A stretch of DNA of 64,000 bases from Roseovarius halotolerans (GCF_900172255.1 NZ_FWFU01000004.1:186001-250000); one strand, 5' to 3'; counted from the stretch's first letter, positions 1 to 9,621 are shown. Program-made: numbers and translations. Notes: generated from the letters alone by a model not told the origin.

Positions 1-550
1 CCCCGACGGGCAGACCCCGGTGGCGGCGCAGCTGGAAGAGGTACTGACGGGGCTCTTCGAGGAGGGCGCCTTGCTGGACGCGGTGGTGGCGCAATCCGAA
101 ACACAGCGCCGCGAGATGTGGGCGCGGCGGGAGGCCTCGGCCGAGGTCGCGCGGCTGCGCCCGGATGTGATCGACAACGACGTGGCCGTGCCGCTGGACA
201 AGATGCAGGTCCTGCACGAGCGCATCACCGCGCGGGCGCTTGAGCTGGACCCCGGATTGACGCCGATCTGTGTCGCGCATCTGGGCGATGGTAACCTGCA
301 TTTCGCAGGCTGGCCCTCGAGCCAGGACCCGGCGGTTCACAAGGCGATCAAGGCCGCGGTGGATGAAGAAGCGGTGCGCCTTGGCGGCACGTTTTCTGCC
401 GAGCACGGGATCGGGCTGGCCAAGCAACCGGCGATGCGGCGGTTCAAGAACCCCGCTGCGCTGGCGGCGATGCGGGCGATCAAGCAGGCGCTGGACCCCA
501 ATGGGATCATGAATCCCGGCAAGGTTCTGCCCGCCGACAACAGCGACTAG
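1..550 (+). CDS. FAD-linked oxidase, C-terminal part (truncated by window edge)
   Basis: Only the last 180 or so codons are present; the frame is open to the left edge, so the start lies outside the window. The protein carries HLGDGNLHF near the middle and EHGIG downstream, the two signatures of the C-terminal FAD-oxidase domain shared by D-lactate dehydrogenase, glycolate oxidase GlcD and D-2-hydroxyglutarate dehydrogenase. It ends with the usual LDPNGIMNPGK motif. These flavoenzymes oxidise a 2-hydroxyacid to a 2-oxoacid. Which substrate is used cannot be told without the N-terminal half; D-lactate dehydrogenase (cytochrome) type is my best guess. It converges on hemC with a 1-bp gap. Confidence 0.85.
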   Translation, partial: PDGQTPVAAQLEEVLTGLFEEGALLDAVVAQSETQRREMWARREASAEVARLRPDVIDNDVAVPLDKMQVLHERITARALELDPGLTPICVAHLGDGNLHFAGWPSSQDPAVHKAIKAAVDEEAVRLGGTFSAEHGIGLAKQPAMRRFKNPAALAAMRAIKQALDPNGIMNPGKVLPADNSD

Positions 551-551
551 A

Positions 552-1499
552 TCAGACGCGCCAGTCGAAGAAACCGGGGCCTGCGCGCTCCAGCAGTTTC
601 ACGCCCATCTCGCGGCCAAGGGCGGCGCCGTCCTCGACAGGGCCGCTTTGATCGTCGTCCAGCGCCTCGCTGCCATCGGGGCGCAGCACCTGCCCGCGCA
701 GGCGCAGCGTGCCGCCGTCGATCTCGGCCAGACCGGCGATCGGGGTTTCACACGAGCCGTCAAGCGCCGCAAGGAACGCCCGTTCGGCCGCAAGCCGCTG
801 GCCGGTATGGGCATCATGGATCGCCGAGAGCATCTCGGCGGCGCGGGTGTCATCGGCGCGCCGCTCGATGCCGATGGCGCCCTGGGCGACGGCGGGCAGC
901 ATTTCCTCGGGGGCGATGGCGGCGGTGGCCACATCGGCGCGCCCGAGCCGGTTGAGCCCGGCCATCGCGAGGAAGGTGCAGGCGGCGACACCGTCATCGA
1001 GCTTGCGCAGCCGGGTCTGGACGTTACCGCGGAATTCCACCACCTCGAGATGGGGATAGGCCACCAGCACCTGTGCCCGTCGCCGGAGCGACGAGGTGCC
1101 AACCCTGGCGCCCGGCTCGAGATCGGCGAGCCCGCGCACATGGGGCGACACGAAGGCGTCGCGCACGTCCTCGCGCGGAAGATAGGTATCGAGCGACAAC
1201 CCCTCGGGCTGAAGAACCGGCATGTCCTTCATCGAGTGGATGGCGATGTCGATCTCGCCTTTCAGCAGGGCCTCCTCGATCTCGCGGGTGAAGAGGCCCT
1301 TGCCGCCGATCTCCTTGAGGGGGCGGTCGATGATCCGGTCGCCGGTGGTCTTGATCACCACGACCTCGAAGGCCTCCTGCGGCAGATCGAAGGCCGCGGC
1401 CAGCCGGTCGCGGGTTTCATGGGCCTGCGCCAGCGCCAGCGGCGAGCCGCGGGTGCCCAGCTTCATCGGGGTATCGGGTGTCGGCAAATCTCGTGTCAT
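552..1499 (-). CDS. hemC: Hydroxymethylbilane synthase (porphobilinogen deaminase)
   Basis: Joins four porphobilinogen molecules into hydroxymethylbilane in the cytosol, the step before uroporphyrinogen III in heme, cobalamin and bacteriochlorophyll synthesis. The 315-residue protein is the normal family length. KLGTRGSPLALAQA near the N-terminus and HSMKDMP (residues 88-94) are family signatures; Cys250 in GSCETPIAG is the expected attachment site of the dipyrromethane cofactor. The ATG at 1499 is used because related Rhodobacteraceae proteins have a similar short leader before the KLGTRGSP motif; an internal ATG at residue 12 is the alternative. It is divergent from hemE, with 95 bp between the start codons. 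Confidence 0.96.
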   Translation of the reverse strand: MTRDLPTPDTPMKLGTRGSPLALAQAHETRDRLAAAFDLPQEAFEVVVIKTTGDRIIDRPLKEIGGKGLFTREIEEALLKGEIDIAIHSMKDMPVLQPEGLSLDTYLPREDVRDAFVSPHVRGLADLEPGARVGTSSLRRRAQVLVAYPHLEVVEFRGNVQTRLRKLDDGVAACTFLAMAGLNRLGRADVATAAIAPEEMLPAVAQGAIGIERRADDTRAAEMLSAIHDAHTGQRLAAERAFLAALDGSCETPIAGLAEIDGGTLRLRGQVLRPDGSEALDDDQSGPVEDGAALGREMGVKLLERAGPGFFDWRV

Positions 1500-1594
1500 G
1501 GCGGTGGTCTAGCCATGTCCGAAGGCTCTGACAAGCGCAGGGTGCTTGACATTATGACGCCGGGGGGCGACGACCTGCGCAAACGGAGGATGAC

Positions 1595-2629
1595 ATGGCC
1601 GCCCAGAAAACAATCCTGAGAGCCCTTGCCGGTGAAACGCTGGAGACACCGCCGATCTGGATGATGCGGCAGGCCGGGCGGTATCTGCCGGAATACCGGG
1701 CGACCAGGGAGAAGGCGGGGGATTTCCTTTCGCTGTGTTACAACAGCGAGTTGGCGACCGAAGTCACCTTGCAGCCGATCCGCCGCTATGGCTTTGATGC
1801 GGCGATCCTGTTTGCCGATATTCTGCTTGTTCCCCAAGCGCTTGGCGCCGATCTGTGGTTCGTCACGGGGGAAGGGCCGCGCCTTTCGACGATCACGGAA
1901 CAAGCCGGGTTCGATGCGCTGAAACCGGCGGGCGACATCCACGAGACGCTGTCCCCGATTTACCAGACCGTGCGCAACCTTTCGGGCGCGCTGCCCGCCG
2001 ACACCACGCTGATCGGATTCGCCGGTGCGCCCTGGACGGTGGCGACCTACATGATCGCCGGGCGCGGCACCCCGGACCAAGGTCCGGCCCATGCCTTGAA
2101 GGCTGAAAACAAACCGCTTTTCGACGCGCTGATGGAGCGGCTGACCGAGGCCACGATCGAGTATCTCTCGGCGCAGGTGGCGGCCGGTGCGGAATGCGTC
2201 AAGCTGTTCGACAGCTGGGCGGGATCGCTGAAAGGTGAAGATTTCGACAATTACGCGACCGCCCCTGCAAAACGCATCATCAAGGAGCTGAAAGCGCGCC
2301 ATCCGGGCATTCCGGTCATCGCCTTTCCGCGTCAGGCGGGCGATAAATACATCGGATTCCACGAGGAAACCGGCGCCGACTGCGTGGCGGTGGATGATTC
2401 CGTCAGCCCCGAATGGGCCGCAGAGCATATCCAGGTGTCCGGCTGCGTTCAGGGGAATCTCAAGTCAAGTCATATGGTTACGGGTGGCGAGGCGCTGGTG
2501 CGCGAGACGAAGCGAATCGTCGAGGCGTTCCGAAACGGGCCGCATATCTTCAACCTTGGCCACGGCATCACGCCCGATGCGGACCCCGAGAACGTGCAGC
2601 TGATGATCGACACGGTCCGCGGCGCCTGA
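1595..2629 (+). CDS. hemE: Uroporphyrinogen decarboxylase
   Basis: Removes the four acetate carboxyl groups of uroporphyrinogen III to give coproporphyrinogen III, committing tetrapyrrole to heme rather than cobalamin. The 344-residue length is typical. The N-terminal signature [16 protein letters not shown] (about residues 20-35) contains the substrate-binding arginines, and GFAGAPWT and the C-terminal FNLGHGI motif are also present. The start ATG is preceded by GGAGGA at a good distance. It is divergently transcribed from hemC, so both may be driven from the 95-bp gap. A strong palindrome lies directly after its stop codon. Confidence 0.97.
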   Translation: MAAQKTILRALAGETLETPPIWMMRQAGRYLPEYRATREKAGDFLSLCYNSELATEVTLQPIRRYGFDAAILFADILLVPQALGADLWFVTGEGPRLSTITEQAGFDALKPAGDIHETLSPIYQTVRNLSGALPADTTLIGFAGAPWTVATYMIAGRGTPDQGPAHALKAENKPLFDALMERLTEATIEYLSAQVAAGAECVKLFDSWAGSLKGEDFDNYATAPAKRIIKELKARHPGIPVIAFPRQAGDKYIGFHEETGADCVAVDDSVSPEWAAEHIQVSGCVQGNLKSSHMVTGGEALVRETKRIVEAFRNGPHIFNLGHGITPDADPENVQLMIDTVRGA

Positions 2630-2631
2630 TC

Positions 2632-2657
2632 GCGTACAAAACGCACGTTTTGTACGC
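2632..2657. repeat. 26-bp perfect palindrome with 12-bp arms, 2-nt centre
   Basis: The arms GCGTACAAAACG and CGTTTTGTACGC (2632-2643 and 2646-2657) are exact reverse complements around CA. It begins 3 bp after the hemE stop codon and 140 bp before the Phd-like gene. A related single arm, GCGTACAGAACC, occurs at 2695-2706, and a second small inverted repeat (CGGTTTT/AAAACCG) at 2659-2678. It could be a hemE terminator, although no T-run follows, or the operator of a dimeric regulator. Confidence 0.7.
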
Positions 2658-2797
2658 CGGTTTTGCACAGAAAACCGCGCCGGACGTCCGGGTTGCGTAC
2701 AGAACCGCAATCGCGGAACGGCGCGCGCATCGCTCGGGCGTTGTTAACCCTTCTGTTCCATCCTGCCCGGATCACCCATGCAGGAGGCACAAGAAAG

Positions 2798-3037
2798 ATG
2801 TTCACCGAGCTTCCCATCACCCGGTTTCGCGCGCAGCTGAGGCCCTGGCTGGATCATCAGCTTGCCAGCGGCGACCGGCTGGTGCTGACACGCCACGGCC
2901 AGCCGATCGGCGCGCTGGTCAGCATGAAGGATTTCAACGCGCTGGAAGAGGTCGAGCGCAATCGCGAGGAATTTCTGGAGGAACGTCACGCCGAGCGGAT
3001 GCGCGAGTTCAGGGCGCTGAAGGCAGGACGGTTGTAG
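2798..3037 (+). CDS. Phd/YefM-family antitoxin-like protein, no toxin partner seen
   Basis: A 79-residue protein. The pattern ITRFRAQLRPWLD, then GDRLVLTRHGQPIGALVSMKDFNALEE, matches the N-terminal DNA-binding fold of Phd/YefM antitoxins; the charged C-terminal helix (EERHAERMREF) is where such proteins usually wrap a toxin. I chose the ATG at 2798 because AGGAGGC sits 9-10 bp upstream; the reading frame stays open further left, but the extra residues are basic and unlike the family. No toxin gene follows: the next gene is on the opposite strand. It may be a solitary antitoxin turned regulator, or act on a toxin encoded elsewhere. Confidence 0.75.
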   Translation: MFTELPITRFRAQLRPWLDHQLASGDRLVLTRHGQPIGALVSMKDFNALEEVERNREEFLEERHAERMREFRALKAGRL

Positions 3038-3083
3038 CGCGCGCCCCTTGGGGCACGCGCGGATCGCGGCGGGTTTCGCAGGC

Positions 3084-4295
3084 TCAGTCGAGACCCATGC
3101 AGTTGGCGTAATAGGTCACCGTGGCGGGCCAGTCGCTGAAGACGGCGACGACCCCGGCATCCTCGTGCAGCGCGCGCAGGATGTTGAAGTAATCGGCGTC
3201 GCTGTCGGTCACATCCGCGACCGAGCGGAAATACCAGCCGCCCCCCGAGGTAAGCGGGCCGGAGCGTTCCAGCGTCCAGGTGATCAGCGAAAGCCCGGCC
3301 TCGCGCGCGGCCAGCGCATAGGCGGAGGCGGTGAAATCGCCATCCTCGGGCGTGACCAGCATGTTCATCGAAGGGGCAAGGAAATTGACGCCCTGATCCT
3401 TGAGCGCGGCGAAATCCTGTTGCCAGGTTTCGGGATCCTGTTCGTCGAAACCGTCATGCCACTGGACAAGGTAGACCGCCTGCGCGCCGAAATCGGGTTC
3501 GTTTTCGATCCAGTAGAGGACATCGTCGAGATTGAAGCTTTGTGCCCAGACATCCGAGGCGGGGATACCGGCGGCCTTGTATTCGTCGATCATCTTCTGG
3601 GCGTAGTCGGCCTGGCTGAAGCCGTCATGGGGCATCTCGACCGAGGGGGTCTTGAGCTCGGGCGTGAATTTGGCGCCGAGCGACCCGATCAGTTCGATCG
3701 ACTCGGCATGGGTCATGAGCGTGCCGCCCTGTGTGGCGTAAAGATCGGTGCGCCAGCCCGCGGTGCCGTTCATGTAATCCGCGACCGTGGTGGCCGATGT
3801 GTCGGCGGCGTCCATCTTGCCGGTGAGGCTCTGGAACTGGTCGAGTGTTATCTCGGAGGTGCGGCATTCGGCCTTGGCGGGTGTATCGCCCGAAGCGGGG
3901 GCAAAGGGTTGGACGCAGGTATCCGCGAGGTCCGAGGCCAGGATATCGGTGGTGGTGTGCAGATCGTTCTGCGCATGGCGGCAGACCAGTTCGTGATCGG
4001 CGGTGAAGGTCACGTCGCATTCCAGGATGCCCGCGCCCATGCGCGCGGCGGCACGGTAGGATTCGGCGGTATGTTCGGGGAACATCATCGCCGCGCCGCG
4101 GTGGCCGATCGAGAATTGCGAAACCTTCGGTGTCTGCCCGAGACAGGCGCCGAGCCTGTCCTTGAGCGCACCGTCCTGCATCCGATCAATCAGGTAGGCG
4201 GGGCGCGGCCCGTAGGTGAGCTGATCGGCAGCGGTGGCGGCGGAGGCGCTGGCGGCGAGCGCGGCGGCAAGGGCGGTGTTTGTCAGGATACGCAT
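3084..4295 (-). CDS. Periplasmic glycerophosphodiester phosphodiesterase family protein
   Basis: Predicted to hydrolyse glycerophosphodiesters to glycerol-3-phosphate plus an alcohol. A signal peptide of about 22 residues ([19 protein letters not shown]...) points to export. The GDPD TIM-barrel signatures are visible: [15 protein letters not shown] soon after the N-terminus, the metal-binding [18 protein letters not shown], and a distal FTPELKTP segment. At 403 residues it is longer than cytosolic GDPDs and nearer to the GlpQ type. The ATG at 4295 is chosen for its signal peptide and the AAGAGGG site just upstream; the frame runs open for 64 more codons without a plausible protein. It follows the diguanylate cyclase gene by 52 bp. 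The exact substrate is unknown. Confidence 0.85.
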   Translation of the reverse strand: MRILTNTALAAALAASASAATAADQLTYGPRPAYLIDRMQDGALKDRLGACLGQTPKVSQFSIGHRGAAMMFPEHTAESYRAAARMGAGILECDVTFTADHELVCRHAQNDLHTTTDILASDLADTCVQPFAPASGDTPAKAECRTSEITLDQFQSLTGKMDAADTSATTVADYMNGTAGWRTDLYATQGGTLMTHAESIELIGSLGAKFTPELKTPSVEMPHDGFSQADYAQKMIDEYKAAGIPASDVWAQSFNLDDVLYWIENEPDFGAQAVYLVQWHDGFDEQDPETWQQDFAALKDQGVNFLAPSMNMLVTPEDGDFTASAYALAAREAGLSLITWTLERSGPLTSGGGWYFRSVADVTDSDADYFNILRALHEDAGVVAVFSDWPATVTYYANCMGLD

Positions 4296-4347
4296 CGATT
4301 CCCTCTTGAGCGTGTGTGGGTGATGCGCCGACCTAGACCTGTGCCGT

Positions 4348-5163
4348 TCAACGGGATTGTGACGTTTGTGCCAATCTTGTGTGAAAGTGCTGCGCCTTGG
4401 CGTCGGGCGCAGGCGGCGGCACGGGATCGGGGCCGCCACGGCAGACCCGGTCGCGGCCCTGTTCCTTGGCGCGGTAAAGGGCGGCATCGGCGGCGCGAAT
4501 GGCCAGCTCGACGCGGCGCGGATCGGTCAGTGAGGCGACCCCGAAACTGGCGGTCACCTGCACCGCGCGCGCGCCGATCCTGAGCGGTGTGTCGCGAATG
4601 GTGGTGCGCAGCCGTTCGGCCACGCGCAGCCCGCTGGACATCCCGGTGCGCGGCAGGAGGATGACGAATTCCTCGCCCCCGAACCGCGCCACCAGATCGC
4701 CCGCGCGGCAATGGTTCATCAGCCGCTGCGCCACCTGTTGCAGCGCCGCGTCGCCGCCGGGATGGCCGAACCTGTCATTCACCGATTTGAAATGGTCGAT
4801 ATCCGCCACGATCAGGGTCATCGGCCCGCGCGCCATGGCGGCAACGCGCGCATGGAAGCTGTCGCGCGTCTGCGCGCCGGTCAGGGAATCGAAGCTGACC
4901 GCTTCGGACAGGCGCTGCGCGAGGCGCTGTGCCTCGGCCATGCGGATGCCGAGGATATAAACCAGCGGCCCGGCCAGCATCGCCGCCACCGCCGCCGCGA
5001 CCGGCCATGTGCGTATCAGCAGATCGCGCGGTGTCATAACGGCATGCAGCGCCAGCGTGCCCAGCACGATCCCGGCCACCGTGACGGCGGTGAACAGTCG
5101 GACATCGTTGCGGGTCTTGAGCAGCAGTCGCATTGGCGCATCCATCGCTTCGGGTGCCGTCAC
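4348..5163 (-). CDS. Membrane-anchored GGDEF diguanylate cyclase
   Basis: Makes cyclic di-GMP from two GTP. Two hydrophobic helices (about residues 23-43 and 54-72) anchor the 271-residue protein, leaving a cytosolic GGDEF domain. The active-site motif is GGEEF (162-166), preceded by [10 protein letters not shown] with the metal and base ligands. An RAGD inhibitory-site motif (153-156) lies five residues before GGEEF, so product feedback is likely. No known sensory domain fits between the helices, so the input signal is unclear. The C-terminal tail after about residue 250 is Pro/His-rich and non-conserved. Confidence 0.92.
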   Translation of the reverse strand: MTAPEAMDAPMRLLLKTRNDVRLFTAVTVAGIVLGTLALHAVMTPRDLLIRTWPVAAAVAAMLAGPLVYILGIRMAEAQRLAQRLSEAVSFDSLTGAQTRDSFHARVAAMARGPMTLIVADIDHFKSVNDRFGHPGGDAALQQVAQRLMNHCRAGDLVARFGGEEFVILLPRTGMSSGLRVAERLRTTIRDTPLRIGARAVQVTASFGVASLTDPRRVELAIRAADAALYRAKEQGRDRVCRGGPDPVPPPAPDAKAQHFHTRLAQTSQSR

Positions 5164-5320
5164 GATGGCGGGCAGGTATTAACAAAGCCTCTGCCCGCGC
5201 CCTCGGAGCGCTTAGAATTTGGCGTAAATCTTCACCTTGGCGTGACGGGACGGTCACATCTCTGGCCGCAGGCGGGCCGAGCACCTACCCTTGAGAGGCA
5301 CAGCAAGGAAAGGGCGCGCC

Positions 5321-6538
5321 ATGTCGAGCGAGCGATTCACCTTCACCGGCCATTCCGGCGAGGCCTTGGCCGCACGGCTGGACATGCCCCAGGGGCCGCA
5401 TCTGGCGACGGCGGTTCTGGCGCATTGTTTCACCTGCTCCAAGGACAGCCATGCCGCGCGGCGCATCGCAGCGCGGCTGGCGGCGGCGGGCATTGCGGTG
5501 CTGCGCTTCGATTTCACCGGCCTCGGACAATCCGAGGGCCGTTTCGCCGAGACGTCCTTTACCTCGAATGTCGATGATCTGGTGCTGGCCGCAGAGGCGC
5601 TTGAGGCGCGCGGCATGACGCCGGGGCTGTTGATCGGGCATTCGCTGGGGGGTGCGGCGGTGCTGCGCGCGGCGCGCAAGATCAAGAGCGTCAAGGCGGT
5701 CGTCACGCTGGGTGCGCCGTTCGATCCGGGCCATGTGCTGCACAATTTCGGCGACGCGCTGGAACGGATCGAGGCAGCGGGAAGCGCCGAGGTCGACCTC
5801 GGGGGGCGGCCGGTGCGCGTGGGCCGCGATTTCGTTCAAAGCGTGCGCAGCGAGGACCTGGCGGGCGATATCGCCGGCCTGGGGCGCGCGCTGCTGGTGC
5901 TGCATGCGCCGCGCGACGCCGTGGTCGGGATCGAGAATGCCAGCGAGATATTCAAGGCCGCGAAGCACCCCAAGAGCTTTGTCACGCTGGACGATGCCGA
6001 TCACCTGATCTCGGGCGCGCGGGACGCCGAATATGCCGCCGGGGTGATCGCCGCCTGGGCAGCGCGCTACCTTGATCTGCGCGCCCCCGCGCCGCCGCCC
6101 GGCGCCCCCGAAGGCGTTGTGCGCGTCAGCGAGGCCGACCCGGACGGGTTCCTGCAGGACATCCAGTCAGGCCCGCGCCACCACCTGCTGGCGGACGAGC
6201 CCGAGGCCTATGGCGGCACCGGGCAGGGCATGTCGCCCTACGGGTTCCTGTCCGCGGCGCTGGGGGCCTGCACCTCGATGACGATCCGCATGTATGCGCG
6301 GCGCAAGGGCTGGCCGCTGGATCATGTGAGTGTCGAAGTGAACCATGACAAGGTGCATGCGCAGGATGCCGGGACCGGGACGGATGAAAAGGCCGACCGT
6401 TTCACGCGGGCGGTGCGGCTGGAGGGCGATCTGGACGATGAACAGCGCGCCCGCCTGATGGAGATCGCCGATCGTTGCCCTGTCCACCGCACGCTGGAGC
6501 GGCGTTCGGAGATCGTGACACAGGCGGCGGCGGGCTGA
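5321..6538 (+). CDS. Alpha/beta hydrolase fused to an OsmC-like peroxiredoxin domain
   Basis: One 405-residue chain with two domains. Residues 1-255 form an alpha/beta hydrolase: nucleophile Ser108 in GHSLGG, acid Asp199 in APRDAVVG and His228 in DDADH. Residues about 265-402 form an OsmC/Ohr-type domain with Cys317 in LGACTSMT and Cys386 in CPVHRTLE, the two redox cysteines of that family. OsmC proteins reduce organic hydroperoxides with thiols; the hydrolase may deliver or process an ester or peracid substrate, but this is inference. The ATG at 5321 gives the typical N-terminus and follows AAGGAAAGG; an in-frame ATG 30 bp upstream is possible. Confidence 0.92.
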   Translation: MSSERFTFTGHSGEALAARLDMPQGPHLATAVLAHCFTCSKDSHAARRIAARLAAAGIAVLRFDFTGLGQSEGRFAETSFTSNVDDLVLAAEALEARGMTPGLLIGHSLGGAAVLRAARKIKSVKAVVTLGAPFDPGHVLHNFGDALERIEAAGSAEVDLGGRPVRVGRDFVQSVRSEDLAGDIAGLGRALLVLHAPRDAVVGIENASEIFKAAKHPKSFVTLDDADHLISGARDAEYAAGVIAAWAARYLDLRAPAPPPGAPEGVVRVSEADPDGFLQDIQSGPRHHLLADEPEAYGGTGQGMSPYGFLSAALGACTSMTIRMYARRKGWPLDHVSVEVNHDKVHAQDAGTGTDEKADRFTRAVRLEGDLDDEQRARLMEIADRCPVHRTLERRSEIVTQAAAG

Positions 6539-6635
6539 GCCCGCGTGAGGGCTGCGGCGACGGGCGGGCAAACCGCGCTTGCCAGAGCGGCCGAATCCGG
6601 TTTCAAGGACGCATGAACGCTTGGAAAGGCCCGAC

Positions 6636-7022
6636 ATGACCACCTGGATCACCATCTGCGACACCTGCAAACGCGACGATTGGGACGCCGGAACCCACGA
6701 GCGCACGCATGGCGAGGACATGGCCGAACTGGTGGAAAAGCACGCTGCGGGGCTCGACGTGAAAACGCGGCGGGTCTCGTGCCTGATGGGCTGCGCTCAT
6801 GGCTGCAACGTCACCATCCAGGCGCAGGGCAAGCTGTCCTATACGCTGGGCCGTTTCACCCCGGACGACGAATCCGCCGCCGCCATCGTCGGTTATGCCG
6901 AGCTGCACCGCGAGAGCGACAACGGCCAGGTGCCGTATCGCCAGTGGCCCGCAGGGGTGAAGGGACATTTCGTGACCCGCCACCCGCCGCTGCCGGACAC
7001 CGATTCCGGCGCCGGGGGCTGA
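6636..7022 (+). CDS. DUF1636 small Cys-rich protein, first of two, heading cobC-cobD
   Basis: A 128-residue cytosolic protein. The cysteines ICDTC near the N-terminus and VSCLMGCAHGCNV in the middle resemble thioredoxin-like [2Fe-2S] ferredoxins, and DUF1636 proteins are typically encoded beside cobalamin or cobalt genes. The ATG at 6636 is preceded by GGAAAGG; the longer open frame upstream has no similar features. It ends 5 bp before cobC, so the two are probably cotranscribed with cobD. The biochemical role is unknown; metal binding or electron transfer in B12 metabolism is inferred from context. A second, shorter family member lies at 16870-17199 on the other strand. Confidence 0.82.
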   Translation: MTTWITICDTCKRDDWDAGTHERTHGEDMAELVEKHAAGLDVKTRRVSCLMGCAHGCNVTIQAQGKLSYTLGRFTPDDESAAAIVGYAELHRESDNGQVPYRQWPAGVKGHFVTRHPPLPDTDSGAGG

Positions 7023-7027
7023 TTCCC

Positions 7028-7978
7028 ATGGGTGGCGCGGCGCGCGATCACGGCGGGGGGCTCGATGCGGCGCTGGCGCGCCACGGAGGCGTGCGCGCGG
7101 GCTGGATCGACCTTTCGACCGGGATCAACCCGCTGCCCTACCCCGTGCCACCCCTGCCCGACGATGCCTGGAGCGCGCTGCCCGACAGCGCCGCCAGCGC
7201 CGCGCTGGAGCGCGCCGCGCGCAATCATTGGAATGTGCCCGACGGCGCGGCGATCCTGGCGGCACCGGGGGCGTCGGCCCTGATCGCTCGGCTGCCCGCG
7301 CTGACCGGAGCAGGAAGGGTGCATATCGCACCGCCCACATATAACGAACATGCCGCCGCCTTCGCGGCGCATGGCTGGGAGGTGGCGGAAACCGCCAAGG
7401 CCAGTGAGGTCGCGGCGCGGGTCATCGTCAATCCCAACAATCCGACCGGCGACTGGCATGGCGCGGAGGCGCTGGGCGCGCCTTTGACCGTCATCGACGA
7501 GAGTTTTGCGGATATCCGCCCCGAAAGATCGCTGATTGCCCATGCGGACACGCCGGGGGTGATCGTGCTGAAGAGTTTCGGCAAGTTCTGGGGCCTCGCC
7601 GGTCTGCGGCTGGGCTTTGCCATCGGCGCGCCGGAGCTGATCGCGCGGCTACGCGAGCTGCTGGGGCCGTGGCCGGTCTCGGGCCCGGCGCTGGCGGTGG
7701 GGGAACTGGCGCTGAATGACACGGGCTGGGCGGCGCGCACGCGCAAGCGGCTGGACCGCGACGCGGCGCGGCTTGACGGGTTGATGCAGGGCGCGGGCGC
7801 GGAACTGGCGGGGGGCTGCGCGCTGTTCCGGCTTTACCGGGTCGGTGACGCCGCCGGATGGCAGGCGCGGCTGGCGAAACACCATATCTGGAGCCGCTGT
7901 TTTCCCTATGCCGCTGACTGGCTGCGCCTTGGCCTGCCCGCGCCCGGCGCATGGGACAGGCTGGAGGCAGCATTATGA
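7028..7978 (+). CDS. cobC: Threonine-phosphate decarboxylase (PLP), cobalamin synthesis
   Basis: A 316-residue aminotransferase fold I enzyme that decarboxylates L-threonine-O-3-phosphate to (R)-1-aminopropan-2-ol phosphate for the nucleotide loop of B12 (CobC in Pseudomonas denitrificans/Rhodobacter naming, CobD in Salmonella). Visible signatures are [12 protein letters not shown] at the N-terminus, NPNNPTGDW, and the PLP-lysine loop [17 protein letters not shown]. The start at 7028 is 5 bp after the preceding stop; longer frames would overlap that gene. It overlaps cobD by four bases (ATGA), indicating translational coupling, and the two products act at the same attachment step. Confidence 0.94.
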   Translation: MGGAARDHGGGLDAALARHGGVRAGWIDLSTGINPLPYPVPPLPDDAWSALPDSAASAALERAARNHWNVPDGAAILAAPGASALIARLPALTGAGRVHIAPPTYNEHAAAFAAHGWEVAETAKASEVAARVIVNPNNPTGDWHGAEALGAPLTVIDESFADIRPERSLIAHADTPGVIVLKSFGKFWGLAGLRLGFAIGAPELIARLRELLGPWPVSGPALAVGELALNDTGWAARTRKRLDRDAARLDGLMQGAGAELAGGCALFRLYRVGDAAGWQARLAKHHIWSRCFPYAADWLRLGLPAPGAWDRLEAAL

Positions 7979-8883
7979 GCGGCGCGGCAATCCTGGTGCT
8001 GGCGATGCTGCTGGACGCGGCGCTGGGCGAGCCGCGCTGGATCTGGGCGCGCGCGCCGCATCCGGCGGTGGTGATGGGGCAAGCGGTGGCCTGGCTCGAG
8101 GCGCGGCTGAACCGTGGCGGCGCACGGCGCCTGAAGGGGATCGCGGCGCTGGTATTGCTGTGCGCGGGCGCGGTGCTGACCGGCACGGTCCTGGGCCTGT
8201 TCGGCTGGCCGGTCGAAATGATCGCCGTCGCGGTGCTGCTGGCACAGCGCAGTCTGGTCGATCATCTGCGCGCGGTCAGTGACGGGCTGCGGATGTCGCC
8301 GGACGCGGGCAGGCGCGCTGTCGCGATGATCGTGGGGCGCGATACCGCCGCCATGCAGCCCCCCGACGTGGCGCGCGCGGCGATTGAATCGGGTGCCGAG
8401 AACCTGAGCGACGGGGTGATCGCCCCGGCCTTCTGGTTTCTGGTGGCGGGGCTGCCGGGACTGTTTCTTTACAAGCTGGTCAACACCGCCGATTCGATGA
8501 TCGGCTATCGCAATGCGCGTTACGAGCGCTTTGGCTGGGCGGCGGCACGGCTGGATGATGTGCTCAACGTGATCCCGGCGCGGCTGACGGCGGGGTTGAT
8601 CGCGCTGACGCATGGATTGCGCGGCTGGAAGGCGATCGCGGCGGATGCACGGCTGCACCGTTCGCCCAATGCGGGCTGGCCCGAAGCGGCGATGGCGCGC
8701 GCGCTGGGCGTGGCGCTGTCGGGGCCGCGATCCTATGACGGGGCGATGCGGTATTTTCCCTATGTGAACGGATTCGGACAAAAGGCGATCGGCCCGAATG
8801 AGGTCGAGGCCGCCTGCACCGCATTGTGGCGCGCATGGGGCGCGGCACTGGCCCTGTGCATCGTGCTGGCGCTGCTGCTCTAG
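7975..8883 (+). CDS. cobD: Adenosylcobinamide-phosphate synthase (CbiB type)
   Basis: Integral membrane enzyme that attaches aminopropanol (phosphate) to adenosylcobyric acid. The 302-residue protein has about five hydrophobic segments and the family patterns [23 protein letters not shown] near the N-terminus, [22 protein letters not shown] in the middle and [14 protein letters not shown]. The start overlaps the cobC stop as ATGA. Its stop codon overlaps, by four bases (CTAG), the stop of the convergent LysE gene, so there is no intergenic terminator on this side. Confidence 0.95.
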   Translation: MSGAAILVLAMLLDAALGEPRWIWARAPHPAVVMGQAVAWLEARLNRGGARRLKGIAALVLLCAGAVLTGTVLGLFGWPVEMIAVAVLLAQRSLVDHLRAVSDGLRMSPDAGRRAVAMIVGRDTAAMQPPDVARAAIESGAENLSDGVIAPAFWFLVAGLPGLFLYKLVNTADSMIGYRNARYERFGWAAARLDDVLNVIPARLTAGLIALTHGLRGWKAIAADARLHRSPNAGWPEAAMARALGVALSGPRSYDGAMRYFPYVNGFGQKAIGPNEVEAACTALWRAWGAALALCIVLALLL

Positions 8884-9488
8884 CCCAGCAGAAGCCAGAG
8901 CGCCACGAGTGCCAGCGCGATCCCGAAGCCCGTGTTGATGCGCCGCGCCTGACGGTCGATGCGAAAGGCCGCGGCAAGGCGCGCGCCCGCCACCGTCCAG
9001 AGGGTAAAGGCCATCAGGTTGTTGAGCGTGAAGAATGTCGTGATCCAGAGCACCGCACCCGCGCCCGAGAGCCCGCCGCCCTGCGGCGCGGTCGGCAGGA
9101 ACTGCGAGAACATCAGCGCGATGATCATGTAGGCCTTGGGATTGAGCAACAGCAGAAGCGCACCACCCAGCGCCCCGAGCGGGCGCGCGCCCTGCCCCGC
9201 GCCACCCGCCCCGGCACGAAGAAAGCCGAAGGCCAGCCACAGCAGCCACGCCGCCCCGGCCCAGCGCAGGAGGCTCATCACCGAGGGGAGCCTTTCGAGC
9301 CCGGTGGCGAAGCCGAACCCGATCAACAGCGTCACCCCCCAGGTGGCGATGTGATACCCGGCGCTGGCGGGCAGCGTGCGCCAGAGGCCGAAGCGCGCCC
9401 CATTGGCGGCGAACACCATGTTGCCGGGGCCGGGGCTGTAGGCGAGCGGGAAAAGGAACAGCAATAGCGCGGCGGTCCAGTCGATCAT
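8880..9488 (-). CDS. LysE/RhtB-family amino acid exporter
   Basis: A 202-residue inner-membrane protein with about six hydrophobic segments, the LysE superfamily size. The family motif [21 protein letters not shown] follows the first helix, and [12 protein letters not shown] is the second signature. Such proteins export amino acids or related metabolites by proton antiport; the substrate is not predictable. The ATG at 9488 is chosen because the long upstream extension of the frame is Arg/Pro-rich and unlike the family. It is convergent with cobD, with overlapping stop codons, and divergent from the transglycosylase gene. Confidence 0.92.
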   Translation of the reverse strand: MIDWTAALLLFLFPLAYSPGPGNMVFAANGARFGLWRTLPASAGYHIATWGVTLLIGFGFATGLERLPSVMSLLRWAGAAWLLWLAFGFLRAGAGGAGQGARPLGALGGALLLLLNPKAYMIIALMFSQFLPTAPQGGGLSGAGAVLWITTFFTLNNLMAFTLWTVAGARLAAAFRIDRQARRINTGFGIALALVALWLLLG

Positions 9489-9621
9489 GGGGTGGCTCCG
9501 GGTGGGGTTGCATGGGCAAGATGCCTTGGCGCGTGCGCACAGGCGACCCGGATCATGCGGTTTCGCCGGGCGCGGGGATGGCCTAGGCTGTGCGCGAATG
9601 GATGACGTGAGGACGAACCAT

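Noticed and set aside
1546..1574. Sigma70-like promoter for hemE (TTGACA at 1546)
   Set aside because: The -35 hexamer is exact, but at the proper spacing the -10 region is GC-rich with no TATAAT-like sequence.
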